Origin: an uncultured Clostridia bacterium
Lineage (GTDB): Bacteria; Bacillota; Clostridia; Oscillospirales; Acutalibacteraceae
Assembly (NCBI GenBank): GCA_937907605.1
Contig: CALCYI010000034.1
Span: 12,821 to 76,820, forward strand
Direction: 5' to 3'
DNA: 64,000 bases
Made by a program: the position numbers and the translations under genes. Below the pieces are notes generated by a model that saw nothing but the letters and a program-made list of their open reading frames with translations, was not told the origin of the DNA and made no database searches. Each line of letters starts with the position of its first letter. Position 1 is the first letter of the stretch. Of the stretch, positions 1 to 7,905 are shown in pieces.

Positions 1-1079
1 AGTACTGCGTGGTCCCTGTACGCCATACCGTTTGCGACGTTATTTTCTATCTCGTCGATTATAAACTGCGCCTCGTCGGTTTCGCTCGTCGCGGTATAGA
101 TATACACCTTGTCGCCGTCAAGCCCCGTGTATGAGCGCAGATGCTTTTCGGCAAGGCGAGTTTTATTATTCTTAATTACGGAATTCGCGGCGTCAAGAAT
201 ATTCTGCATTGAGCGGTAATTTTCCGCAAGCTCAAGCTGAATAACCTCAAGCCCCTCGTCCTCATAACGCTCCTTAAAGCGCATAATATTTTCTATCGTA
301 GCTCCTCTGAAGCGGTATATGCTCTGGTCGTCGTCGCCTACTACACAGATATTGTGATACCCGTCGGCAAGGAGATAAGTCAGCACGTACTGCGCGTAGC
401 TCGTATCCTGATACTCGTCGACGATAACGTATTTAAACTGCCTCTGATACAGCTCAAGCACGTCCGAATTCTCTTTAAAAAGCTTGACCGTATTGAATAT
501 CATATCGTCAAAGTCCATCGCGTCCGCGCGCTGAAGCTCCTTTTGATATTCAATATAGCACTGTGCAATTTTTGCCTTGCGGAAGTCGTTTACGGTTGTT
601 GCTTTGTACTCCTCGGGTGAAATAAGGCTGTCCTTTGCGTGACCGATTTCCGTGAGGACGGAACGGTATCCGAGGAATTTTTCGTCAATTCCGAGCGATT
701 TCATAACGCGCTTCATTACTCGCTTCTGGTCGTCGGTATCGTATATTGTGAAATGGGGCGTGTAGCCGATTCTTTCGCCGAAGCGGCGCAGAATCCTCCC
801 GCACATTGAATGGAAGGTGTGCGCCCATATATCGTTAGCCTCAGTTCCGACTGCATTAATAAGCCTTTCCTTGAGCTCCCCTGCAGCCTTATTTGTAAAG
901 GTAATGGCGAGCACCTGCCACGGTAGCGCGTAGCCGTCGCTCAGAATATGCTCAATGCGCTTAACTATGGTCGCGGTCTTGCCCGTACCTGCTCCCGCTA
1001 CAACAAGAACGGGGCCATTGATTGTATCAATAACCCTCTGCTGCTCTTTGTTCGGTTTTACTGCGTCTTTATTTGCCAT
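1..1079 (-). CDS. pcrA: UvrD/PcrA-type 3'-5' DNA helicase, N-terminal part (cut by window edge)
   Basis: Superfamily 1A helicase that unwinds DNA during repair and replication restart. About 359 codons are visible from the ATG at 1077-1079; the rest runs off the left edge. Seen in the translation: the Q-motif region (NKEQQRVI), Walker A (AGAGTGKT), motif Ia (TFTNKAAGEL), motif Ib (HTFHSMCGRILRR), motif II as DEYQDTS, and motif III (GDDDQSIYRFRGA). These motifs are diagnostic of the UvrD/Rep/PcrA family; PcrA is the usual member in Firmicutes, so the symbol is an inference. A degenerate repeat lies just upstream. Confidence is high for the family and lower for the exact name. Confidence 0.93.
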   Translation of the reverse strand, partial: MANKDAVKPNKEQQRVIDTINGPVLVVAGAGTGKTATIVKRIEHILSDGYALPWQVLAITFTNKAAGELKERLINAVGTEANDIWAHTFHSMCGRILRRFGERIGYTPHFTIYDTDDQKRVMKRVMKSLGIDEKFLGYRSVLTEIGHAKDSLISPEEYKATTVNDFRKAKIAQCYIEYQKELQRADAMDFDDMIFNTVKLFKENSDVLELYQRQFKYVIVDEYQDTSYAQYVLTYLLADGYHNICVVGDDDQSIYRFRGATIENIMRFKERYEDEGLEVIQLELAENYRSMQNILDAANSVIKNNKTRLAEKHLRSYTGLDGDKVYIYTATSETDEAQFIIDEIENNVANGMAYRDHAV

Positions 1080-1084
1080 AAACA

Positions 1085-1227
1085 ATCCTTTTAATTATAA
1101 CGAAGCCTTGCTGCGCAAGACGAAAATTATTACGAAGCCTCGCTGGCGCAAGACGAAGAATACAACGAAGCATCGCTTCGCTCAAACGAAACGCAGACTC
1201 AGTCTGCCAGAACGGTCTGCGACGCGA
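1085..1227. repeat. Left part of multi-hairpin palindromic repeat, copy A
   Basis: The stretch has two imperfect tandem units of about 27 bp (ACGAAGCCT.GCTG.GCAAGACGAA), then short palindromes such as GCAGACTCAGTCTGC, in a CGAA-rich background. It belongs with the right part at 1590-1680. The four-helix-bundle gene lies between the two parts. Related copies are at about 18.2, 29.9, 35.2 and 36.0 kb. Confidence 0.6.
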
Positions 1228-1581
1228 TTATAAATCGTTATTCTTTACTGTGGTATTAATGGATTTAATCAACAATATTTTGATTTTTCGGCACAGTTCT
1301 TCAAGCGGTTTGTATTCTTCCTCATTTATATATTCCGAATTCAGAAGTATCTCCAGCCAATATGCCGTTTCATTAGCTTCTTTTAAAGCAATACGAAGCT
1401 TGTTTACAAAATCCGCAGGACTTGCTGCATATTTAGCTTCGCTATAATTAGCACCGACAGAGGTCGCGCTTCTTGCAATTTGGTTAGAAACAATGCTTTC
1501 ATTATTTGCCCTCAATACATTTGCAAGTTTTATTACTCTAACAGAAAAATCCATTGTTAAATTATACAATCTATCTTCCAT
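1228..1581 (-). CDS. Four-helix bundle protein (S23 / bIVSP family)
   Basis: A 117-residue helical protein of the 23S rRNA intervening-sequence-protein (S23) type. Family hallmarks seen are the N-terminal L(Y)NLTMDFSVRVIKLA helix, the SATSVGANYSEA turn, and the long amphipathic helix with ALKEANETAYWLEIL. Members are found in 23S rRNA intervening sequences, beside diversity-generating retroelements (Avd), or as scattered solo genes. No reverse transcriptase or rRNA is visible here. The gene is flanked closely on both sides by parts of a palindromic repeat that occurs uninterrupted elsewhere in this window, so it seems to be carried inside the repeat. The ATG at 1579-1581 is preceded by a GGTGAAGAG-type ribosome site. 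The molecular function is unknown. Confidence 0.85.
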   Translation of the reverse strand: MEDRLYNLTMDFSVRVIKLANVLRANNESIVSNQIARSATSVGANYSEAKYAASPADFVNKLRIALKEANETAYWLEILLNSEYINEEEYKPLEELCRKIKILLIKSINTTVKNNDL

Positions 1582-1589
1582 CTCTTCAC

Positions 1590-1680
1590 CTTAAAAATGC
1601 TGTCCGCAGGACCGTTCTGGTTGACCGCCGGTCAACGCTTCGTTGCACGTTTGCGTGCGTTTCGTTTTTTCGTTCTTTCG
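1590..1680. repeat. Right part of multi-hairpin palindromic repeat, copy A
   Basis: Contains GTTGACC-GCC-GGTCAAC, a GCACGTTTGCGTGC hairpin and the TTCGTTTTTTCGTTCTTTCGTTA edge found in the other copies. The edge overlaps the stop codon of the oadB gene, whose TAA is the first three bases of the edge motif TAACGAAAG when read on the minus strand. Confidence 0.7.
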
Positions 1681-2961
1681 TTATCCAAGCAGGGTTAATA
1701 GTATACCCGCCGCGACCGCGGAGCCGATAACGCCCGAAACGTTGGGTCCCATTGCGTGCATAAGCAAGAAGTTCGAGGGATTTTCCTCCTGTCCGACCTT
1801 CTGGCTTACCCTTGCCGCCATAGGCACTGCGGACACGCCGGCCGAGCCTATAAGCGGGTTAACCTTGCCCTTTGTAACTATATACATAAGCTTTCCGAAA
1901 AGCGTACCGCCGATAGTACCGAAGGAGAACGCAACGAGCCCGAGCACGACGATAAGCAGGGTTTTGAGATTCAAAAACGACTGTGCCGAGGTGGTCGCTC
2001 CGACTGAAATACCGAGCAGAATTGTAACTATATTCATAAGCTCATTCTGCGCAGCCTTTGCAATTCTCTCCGTCCTTCCGCTCTCCTTGAGCAGATTTCC
2101 GAGCATAAGCATACCGACGAGAGTCGCCGCGTCGGGAAGCAAGAGCGACACAAATACCGTAACCATAATCGGAAACAGTATTTTCTGAAGCTTTGATACG
2201 GGGCGGAGGTTATCCATAACTACCGCCCTTTCCTTCTTCGTAGTCAGCGCGCGCATAATCGGCGGCTGAATAACGGGAACGAGCGCCATATACGAATACG
2301 CCGCGACGGCTATCGTACCGAGCATTGACGGCGCAAGCTTCGAGGTTACGAAAATTGCCGTCGGACCGTCAGCTCCGCCGATAATCGCTATCGAGCCCGC
2401 CTCCTGCGGAGTGAAGGATAAATCAAGGTTAAGGCTCGGCGCAACAGTATGGATAAGCGTACCGAGGCTATCGCCGAGACCTATTGCGATAATATACGCC
2501 GCGAAAATACCGAGTTGCGCCGCCGCGCCGAGAATAAAGCTGCTCGGCCTTGCAATCAGCGAACTGAAATCCGTCATAGCGCCGATTCCGAGGAAGATAA
2601 GCGGAGGATAAATTCCCGCCTTGACGCCGAAATAGATAAAGTCCATAAGCCCCGGAGTTGCGGCAACCCAGTTCCCCGCCTCGTCGAGCGCGCGCCCGTG
2701 CGCAACGAGCTCAATAAAACCGTTTAAGTCGTGGTACTGCACCGCAAGATTTGCACCGGGAAGATTAGCAAGAAGCATACCGAAGGCAATCGGAATCATC
2801 AATAGCGGCTCAAAGCCTTTTTTAATTCCGAGATAGAGGAATAAAAAGGCTACGAGTATCATTATAAGGTTTTTATAACCGTCGGGTGTAAAAAAGTAGG
2901 CGTATCCGCTATTTTGGATAATATCCTTTATTACCTCCCAGACGCCGTGTAAAACTTCCAT
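1681..2961 (-). CDS. oadB: Na+-translocating decarboxylase beta subunit (oxaloacetate/methylmalonyl-CoA/glutaconyl-CoA type)
   Basis: Integral membrane subunit that decarboxylates carboxybiotin and pumps Na+ outward. It has 426 residues and many hydrophobic segments. Family motifs seen are GAMTDFSSLIARP near residue 128 and the strongly conserved GGADGPTAIFVTSKLAP near 195, plus NASN-like and GAGVSAVPMAARV regions with KVGQEENPSNFLLMHAMGP near the C-terminus. It lies 8 bp downstream of the gamma-subunit gene, so the two are co-transcribed. No carboxyltransferase alpha or biotin-carrier gene is adjacent, so the substrate cannot be told from context. The stop codon lies in the edge of a palindromic repeat. 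Confidence 0.95.
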   Translation of the reverse strand: MEVLHGVWEVIKDIIQNSGYAYFFTPDGYKNLIMILVAFLFLYLGIKKGFEPLLMIPIAFGMLLANLPGANLAVQYHDLNGFIELVAHGRALDEAGNWVAATPGLMDFIYFGVKAGIYPPLIFLGIGAMTDFSSLIARPSSFILGAAAQLGIFAAYIIAIGLGDSLGTLIHTVAPSLNLDLSFTPQEAGSIAIIGGADGPTAIFVTSKLAPSMLGTIAVAAYSYMALVPVIQPPIMRALTTKKERAVVMDNLRPVSKLQKILFPIMVTVFVSLLLPDAATLVGMLMLGNLLKESGRTERIAKAAQNELMNIVTILLGISVGATTSAQSFLNLKTLLIVVLGLVAFSFGTIGGTLFGKLMYIVTKGKVNPLIGSAGVSAVPMAARVSQKVGQEENPSNFLLMHAMGPNVSGVIGSAVAAGILLTLLG

Positions 2962-2969
2962 AGTGTCTC

Positions 2970-3383
2970 CTAAAAGGGTTTAGTGTTTTCAATAACTGCC
3001 GCCTGCGCCCACGGGCTCTGCGCGCGCTTCGGGGTGCGTTTTATTGAGGTTATTTTACTACTCTCGCCCTCAAGCGAATAAATCGCCGCGCTTATTACCG
3101 CGACAATTTCGGGCGGTACTCCGTCCTCTATCGGAGGGGGCGGCGGAAGCTCATTTACGCCCTTGATTTCAGGCGGGGCGGGTACAGTTTCCTTTATTTC
3201 GTTTTGCTTTTTCTTATTTGCTCTTTTCTCAAAAAACGCAACAATATATGAAAAAAGGCTGAAAATAACAATCATCGCCGCAAGCGTTAAGAGCACTATA
3301 AACAGCCCCGCAACGACAACCGTTGCGGTAAAAGCAAAGGAGCCGTCGGGCTTAAGCGAGGTCGCAAGTAAAAAGAAAATCAC
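2970..3383 (-). CDS. oadG: OadG-family small membrane subunit of Na+-translocating decarboxylase
   Basis: A 137-residue protein with one membrane helix near residues 18-50, a charged KRANKKKQNE stretch, a proline-rich linker (PPPPP near residue 80), and a C-terminal EIVAVISAAIYSLEGESSKITSIKR region followed by SPWAQAAVIENTKPF. This is the usual layout of OadG and of the delta subunit of methylmalonyl-CoA decarboxylase, which anchor and help assemble the complex. Translation starts at GTG (3381-3383), seven bases after AGGAGG. It is the first gene of a two-gene unit with oadB, behind a good promoter at 3415-3443. Confidence 0.85.
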   Translation of the reverse strand: MIFFLLATSLKPDGSFAFTATVVVAGLFIVLLTLAAMIVIFSLFSYIVAFFEKRANKKKQNEIKETVPAPPEIKGVNELPPPPPIEDGVPPEIVAVISAAIYSLEGESSKITSIKRTPKRAQSPWAQAAVIENTKPF

Positions 3384-3414
3384 GCCTTTTCCTCCTAAAA
3401 TACTAATCTAAATT

Positions 3415-3443
3415 ATTATAAATCATATTCTCATATATTTCAA
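3415..3443 (-). promoter_or_regulatory. Sigma-A-type promoter for oadGB
   Basis: Minus strand reads TTGAAA, 17 bp, TATAAT, about 30 bp upstream of the oadG GTG start. Confidence 0.75.
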
Positions 3444-3452
3444 TAAAAAGTA

Positions 3453-3480
3453 TTGATTTATTAATTAAAAGGGGTATAAT
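3453..3480 (+). promoter_or_regulatory. Sigma-A-type promoter for the 45-residue membrane peptide
   Basis: TTGATT, 16 bp, TATAAT, then AAAGGAGGT at about 3492-3500 and the ATG at 3507. It is divergent from the oadG promoter. Confidence 0.7.
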
Positions 3481-3506
3481 ATTATTGTAATAAAGGAGGT
3501 AGTAAA

Positions 3507-3644
3507 ATGTTAAGTAAGGAAGCTATGATTATCGCAATCCTTGTTGCGCTTATACTTCTCTGGGCGACTGAAACCCTCGGAATGAGAAGAACCTCCACTC
3601 TCCTCGGAGGCGTTATTGATTTAGGATTTGCACTTATCAGATAG
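3507..3644 (+). CDS. 45-residue single-pass membrane peptide, unrecognised
   Basis: The ATG lies six bases after AAAGGAGGT, the gene has its own promoter and is closed by a strong terminator, so it is very likely expressed although short. The product starts MLSKEAMIIAILVALILLWA, one hydrophobic helix in residues 6-20, followed by ETLGMRRTSTLLGGVIDLGFALIR. I do not recognise a family. It stands alone between the divergent oadGB unit and the convergent lipid kinase gene, so context says nothing about its job. Confidence 0.7.
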   Translation: MLSKEAMIIAILVALILLWATETLGMRRTSTLLGGVIDLGFALIR

Positions 3645-3652
3645 ATATACCA

Positions 3653-3680
3653 AAAGCCCTGAACACTCGTTCAGGGCTTT
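3653..3680. terminator. Bidirectional intrinsic terminator
   Basis: Twelve-base stem AAAGCCCTGAAC / GTTCAGGGCTTT with ACTC loop and T-runs on both strands. It serves the 45-residue peptide gene and the convergent operon ending with the lipid kinase. Confidence 0.9.
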
Positions 3681-3685
3681 TTATT

Positions 3686-4648
3686 TTATTCCTTTATAAA
3701 ACACATTTTAAGCGCACCTTTTTCAACCTTAAAGTCAAGCTCGGAATAGTTGAAGTTTTCGCCGTCGCAGTTGCCGAGAAGGGCGCTGCCGTCCTCCATC
3801 CAGAGCTTGCCGCTTTTAACCCAGCCATTTGTAAACTGTTTCGGGAAGGTCTTATCGTTAGCGGTACCCGCGGAATACTTGCCTATCATCGGGAGCGCTT
3901 CCCTCAGGCTCATTCCGTTAACGAGCGCAAAGTCAAGGAGTCCGTCGTCAAGCACTGAATCGGGAGCGGGACAGAAGCCGCCGCCGTAAAAGCTTGCGTT
4001 ACAGATTGCAAAGAGCGCGAAATCCTTATTATCCTCGCGAAGCTTATACTCCTCGCCCGTTTCCTTATTAACGCAGTTTAAATCAAAGCTGATTTTATAA
4101 TGCAGGGGCTTTGCAAGAATCGGAACAATCGCTACATTATAAGCCTGATGGCCTAAAAACGGCGCCTTGTCGGCAATCTTCTTACCGAGGGTTTCAACTA
4201 GGGTATCAAGTCCGAAGGACATAACGTTAATGCACTTTTCCCCGTTGTAGTCAATAAGGTCAATCGGTTTAACGTTGTACCTTAGCTTACCGTCGTAGAG
4301 CCCGAAAGCCTTAATAACGTTTTCAACATTGATTTTCTTAGCGCCGTAAATCTTCTTTGCAAAGTCGTTACCCGTGCCGAGCGGAAGAAGCATCATCGGC
4401 GTATCCGTACCCGCAAGTCCGTTTGCAATTTCGTGCACCGTACCGTCGCCGCCGCAGGATACGATAACGCAGTCCTTTCCGTATTTCGCTGCATAATCCG
4501 CGGCAATCTCAGCAGCATGACCGCCGTACTGAGTTTCCTCAACAATCATCTCGTCGTCAATCAGACGGAAGGTTGATTTAATTCTGCCAATAAGCTTTTC
4601 CTTATCCTTATTTCCCGCTATGGGATTGATTATAAAAACGTATTTCAT
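3686..4648 (-). CDS. dagK: Diacylglycerol kinase / YegS-type lipid kinase
   Basis: A 320-residue cytosolic lipid kinase of the DAGK catalytic family. The N-terminus has the nucleotide-binding NPIAGNKD motif and near residue 65 the signature GGDGTVHEIANGL. A later GTGNDFAKK motif near 91 and EDGSALLGNCDGENF near the C-terminus contribute to the active site. The family phosphorylates diacylglycerol or related lipids and in Firmicutes recycles diacylglycerol released during lipoteichoic acid synthesis. It is the last gene of the aroB-to-dagK run, 18 bp after galK, and ends at a bidirectional terminator. The exact lipid substrate is not determined from sequence. Confidence 0.9.
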   Translation of the reverse strand: MKYVFIINPIAGNKDKEKLIGRIKSTFRLIDDEMIVEETQYGGHAAEIAADYAAKYGKDCVIVSCGGDGTVHEIANGLAGTDTPMMLLPLGTGNDFAKKIYGAKKINVENVIKAFGLYDGKLRYNVKPIDLIDYNGEKCINVMSFGLDTLVETLGKKIADKAPFLGHQAYNVAIVPILAKPLHYKISFDLNCVNKETGEEYKLREDNKDFALFAICNASFYGGGFCPAPDSVLDDGLLDFALVNGMSLREALPMIGKYSAGTANDKTFPKQFTNGWVKSGKLWMEDGSALLGNCDGENFNYSELDFKVEKGALKMCFIKE

Positions 4649-4666
4649 ATTTATATTTCCTCTTTT

Positions 4667-5947
4667 TTACAGAATCTGACAGCCACCGACGGGTCTGATA
4701 ATCAGCACGTGGCAGGTACCCTCGCCGAATACGGACTCAATAGTCTTTTTATATGTATCGAGCATATCGTTCGGAACGAACGCCTGAACCGTACCCGCAA
4801 AGCCGCCGCCGTGAACGCGCCATGCGCCCTTGCCCTTAAGGAGCTCCGCGCTGATTGCAAGCGCAAGCGAAATCTTCTGCTCGGTGGGATTCTTCGGCGT
4901 ATATACGTTCTGATTGAGCATATATGACGAGAAGCCCGAATCGAGTATAATTTCCTTAAACGCTTCAAAATCGCCGCTTTCAAGGCTTTGAACGGCGTTT
5001 TCAACGCGTTTGTTTTCATTGTAGAAGTGAATAGCCCTGAGTATTGCTCTGTCGTTCACCTTTTTTGTAAGCTCGGGTATTGCCTTAAAGAAATCCTCAT
5101 ATTCGATTTCACGCAGCACGCTCTTACCCATAGCCTTTGCGACCGCTTCCATCTCGCCTCTTACCGCGGCGTAATCGTCGGTTAAATCGCTGTGGTTTCC
5201 ACCTGTATCAACGATACAGAGCGAATAACCCGAAGCGGAAAAATCATACGCAACCTTTTTTATAACGGGTTCGCTTACGGACTTAAAGTCAATGGTAACG
5301 AACGTACCGACCGAGGACGCCATCTGGTCAAGGAGTCCGCAGGGCTTACCGAAAAATACGTTCTCGCTGTACTGCGCAACCTTTGCAATATCAACCGCGC
5401 TTATTGCGCCGTCGTTATAAAGAAAGCTGAGTACCGAGCCGAGCAGCACCTCAAACGCAGCCGAGGAGGAAAGTCCCGAGCCGCCCATAACGTCGCTCGT
5501 GGTGAAAGCGTCAAAGCCCTCAACCTTATAGCCGAGGTTCTTTATTCCCGCCGCAACGCCCTTAACGAGCGAGGTTGAATCTCCGTAGTGCTCAGCCTTC
5601 GGCTCAAGGTCGTCAAGGTAAACGACATTCATCCTGTGTCCCTTTGACTTAACGCGGATTATACCCTCGCTGTTCTTACTTACGATTGCAATTGCGTCAA
5701 GATTTATTGCCGCCGCAAGCACCTTGCCGTTGTTGTGGTCGGTATGGTTGCCGCAGACCTCTGTCCTTCCCGGCGCCGACATAATACTTATTTCCCTGTC
5801 ATATCCGAAAAGCTCCGCAAAATCCTCGATTGCCGAAATATATCTCGGCTTTTGAAGCTCGACAGCCTCGTCGGTTACGTAAACCGCCTTGAGCGCGCCG
5901 TCATAAGCTCCGCCTTTTATCGCATTAATCAGTTCCTTAGCTACCAT
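4667..5947 (-). CDS. galK: Galactokinase
   Basis: GHMP-family kinase making galactose-1-phosphate from galactose and ATP. Seen are the galactokinase signature GRTEVCGNHTDHNNGKVLA near residue 60, the ATP-binding GGSGLSSSAAFE near 155, the GLLDQMAS segment and the C-terminal GGGFAGTVQAF loop. I chose the ATG at 5945-5947 because AGGACAG lies just before it; an upstream ATG at 5971 would overlap the preceding gene's stop and lacks a ribosome site. At 426 residues it is somewhat longer than the usual 390. No other Leloir gene is adjacent; galU lies at 48 kb. Confidence 0.95.
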   Translation of the reverse strand: MVAKELINAIKGGAYDGALKAVYVTDEAVELQKPRYISAIEDFAELFGYDREISIMSAPGRTEVCGNHTDHNNGKVLAAAINLDAIAIVSKNSEGIIRVKSKGHRMNVVYLDDLEPKAEHYGDSTSLVKGVAAGIKNLGYKVEGFDAFTTSDVMGGSGLSSSAAFEVLLGSVLSFLYNDGAISAVDIAKVAQYSENVFFGKPCGLLDQMASSVGTFVTIDFKSVSEPVIKKVAYDFSASGYSLCIVDTGGNHSDLTDDYAAVRGEMEAVAKAMGKSVLREIEYEDFFKAIPELTKKVNDRAILRAIHFYNENKRVENAVQSLESGDFEAFKEIILDSGFSSYMLNQNVYTPKNPTEQKISLALAISAELLKGKGAWRVHGGGFAGTVQAFVPNDMLDTYKKTIESVFGEGTCHVLIIRPVGGCQIL

Positions 5948-5960
5948 TTTTCTGTCCTTT

Positions 5961-6731
5961 CTATAAAACAATTTTATACTTTTCCTTTTCGCTGTACATC
6001 AGCAGCGTCTGGTTCATCTGGCGGGACTTCGCCCCGTAGAAGATATTAAACACAAGGCTCGTTATGCCCGTAAACGCTACTATTATCATAAGCGTTACTA
6101 TAAACCTCGGCGAAAACGGATTTGTAAACGCAGCGCCGAGCTTTGTATACATATATATTCTCGGGAAAAAGCCTATAAGGCTGAGTATTGAGTAATACAA
6201 AAAGTCATACCTCAGCGCGCCGTAATACTTTGAAATCATCGCAAGCGAGATTACGGGTATGGTTCTCGTTACGGTAAGGACGTACGGGTTTCCGTTGCCC
6301 TTGAACTCAACCCAGTCCTTTATAAAGTGCATGCTTTTTATATTCAGGATAATTCCCGTCCAGCCGGGACCTATGAATATTCCCTCAACGTATTTTACGG
6401 TAAAGAAGAAGAAACAGAAAACAACGTTAATAAGAAGCGCGGTATTAAGCGGGAACACCATACCCGATATTGCAAGCAAAAAGCTTATAGGAATCGGGAG
6501 CTGACACTTTGCGATATAAAGCGCAAAAATACATATGAGGATTTCCTTTTCCGTGTCAAGATTAGCTACCGAATTATCCACTCTTTCAAGGAAGTGAATC
6601 ATCGTCATAAACCTTGTTTCAAACTTTCCGTGGTTAATAAGAATAAGAGTAAGTGCTACGAGCAGCGCTATCGTAGTAATAGAGATAATAAGGGATATAA
6701 AATTTGTTCTGTGACGTTTAGCCTGCCTCAT
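5961..6731 (-). CDS. VTT/DedA-like (TVP38/TMEM64-type) membrane protein
   Basis: A 256-residue polytopic protein with hydrophobic segments near residues 12-32, 62-100, 103-118, 150-190 and 210-235. The middle contains the VTT-domain pattern: ISFLLAISGMVFPLNTALLINVVF, then FKGNGNPYVLTVTRTIPVISLAMISKYYGA with a conserved R and a G-rich re-entrant region. VTT proteins act as lipid scramblases or transporters in envelope homeostasis. It sits between pheA and galK in the operon, with AGGAGGTG five bases before the ATG. The family is fairly clear; the precise role is not. Confidence 0.75.
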   Translation of the reverse strand: MRQAKRHRTNFISLIISITTIALLVALTLILINHGKFETRFMTMIHFLERVDNSVANLDTEKEILICIFALYIAKCQLPIPISFLLAISGMVFPLNTALLINVVFCFFFFTVKYVEGIFIGPGWTGIILNIKSMHFIKDWVEFKGNGNPYVLTVTRTIPVISLAMISKYYGALRYDFLYYSILSLIGFFPRIYMYTKLGAAFTNPFSPRFIVTLMIIVAFTGITSLVFNIFYGAKSRQMNQTLLMYSEKEKYKIVL

Positions 6732-6758
6732 AAAAACACCTCCTATTCTTTAATGTTA

Positions 6759-7895
6759 TTATTGCTTAATCTCTTTATAATTGCCTAAAAACTTGAATTC
6801 CTCAAGCTCGTCGTGAAGGGCGCAGAGCAAATCAAGCGTCTCCTCGTCATATACGTTGCCCTCAACGTCGGCGTAAAAGAGATAGTCGAATTTTCCGTTT
6901 GCAACGGGGCGGGATTCAAGCTTAGTAAGATTGAGCCCCGACATTGAAAAGCGCCCGAGCACCCTGTAAAGCGAGCCCGTTTTATGCGGTGCCGAGAAAA
7001 TAAGCGAAATCTTATCAGCGCTGTTGTCAATAACGAGCTTTTTCGATATTACAATAAAGCGCGTAGTATTTTTTGTTACGTTCTGAATATCTTTTTTGAG
7101 TATCTTGAGATTATACTTCTTAGCCGCGCTCTCGGAGCAGATACAGGCAATATTATTCTTTTCGCTTTCGCTTACGTATTTTGCGGCGATAGCCGTATTA
7201 TTCGAGTTAACGCCCGTCAGTCCGAAGTTCGTAATGAAATTACCGCACTGTCTGAGCGCCTGCGGGTGGGAGTAAACCTCCTCAACCTCATCAAAGCTAA
7301 CGTTTTCCTTAGCCGCAATACAATGCGAAATCCTTAAATCATACGCGCCAACGATATAAAAGCGGTATTTCATAATAAGGTCGTACGATTCGTGCACTGA
7401 GCCTGCCGTGGAATTTTCAACGGGGATAATCCCGTAGAGTGCCCTACCGGTATTAACCGCCTCAAACACATCCTCAAAATGCCTGTGAAAATCAATTTCA
7501 CAGTCAGGGAAAAGCTTACGCGCCGCCTGAGCGCTGTACGCTCCGTCAACGCCCTGACAGGCAATCAGCTTTCCGTCGGAGCTTAGCTTTTTACATCTCA
7601 GAGCGTTCTCAACGCTCTCCCTGAGCTCGCTTCCGCCGCCTATCAGCCTGTGCTGGAGCGCCCTTGAGGCGTCCATCGCCGATATAAATACGGTCTTTAC
7701 CGTTTGAGCGTACTCTCCGCTGTTTTTAACAACCCAGTCGAGTATCTCGTTCTCTCTTTCCTGGTTTAATACGGGTACTGAGTTTTCAATTTTATACTGT
7801 GCAACCTGCTTTGAGACCTCAAGCCTTTTCAGCAGGAGGGGCAAAAGCTCCTCGTCTATGCCGTCTATCTCATTCCTGAGTGATAATAAATCCAT
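6759..7895 (-). CDS. pheA: Bifunctional chorismate mutase / prephenate dehydratase (P-protein)
   Basis: Converts chorismate to prephenate and then phenylpyruvate for phenylalanine synthesis. Domain order: AroQ-type chorismate mutase in residues 1-85 (LRNEIDGIDEELLPLLLKRLEVSKQVAQYK), prephenate dehydratase in about 108-285 (GVDGAYSAQAA, NSTAGSVHESYDLI, and the catalytic TTRFIVIS), then an ACT domain in about 295-375 with the LESRP phenylalanine-binding motif. The ACT domain predicts feedback inhibition by phenylalanine. It follows aroC by 10 bp in the aro operon, so chorismate made there is channelled to phenylalanine. Ribosome site is AGGACAG before the ATG. Confidence 0.96.
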   Translation of the reverse strand: MDLLSLRNEIDGIDEELLPLLLKRLEVSKQVAQYKIENSVPVLNQERENEILDWVVKNSGEYAQTVKTVFISAMDASRALQHRLIGGGSELRESVENALRCKKLSSDGKLIACQGVDGAYSAQAARKLFPDCEIDFHRHFEDVFEAVNTGRALYGIIPVENSTAGSVHESYDLIMKYRFYIVGAYDLRISHCIAAKENVSFDEVEEVYSHPQALRQCGNFITNFGLTGVNSNNTAIAAKYVSESEKNNIACICSESAAKKYNLKILKKDIQNVTKNTTRFIVISKKLVIDNSADKISLIFSAPHKTGSLYRVLGRFSMSGLNLTKLESRPVANGKFDYLFYADVEGNVYDEETLDLLCALHDELEEFKFLGNYKEIKQ

Positions 7896-7905
7896 TTTCC
7901 TGTCC

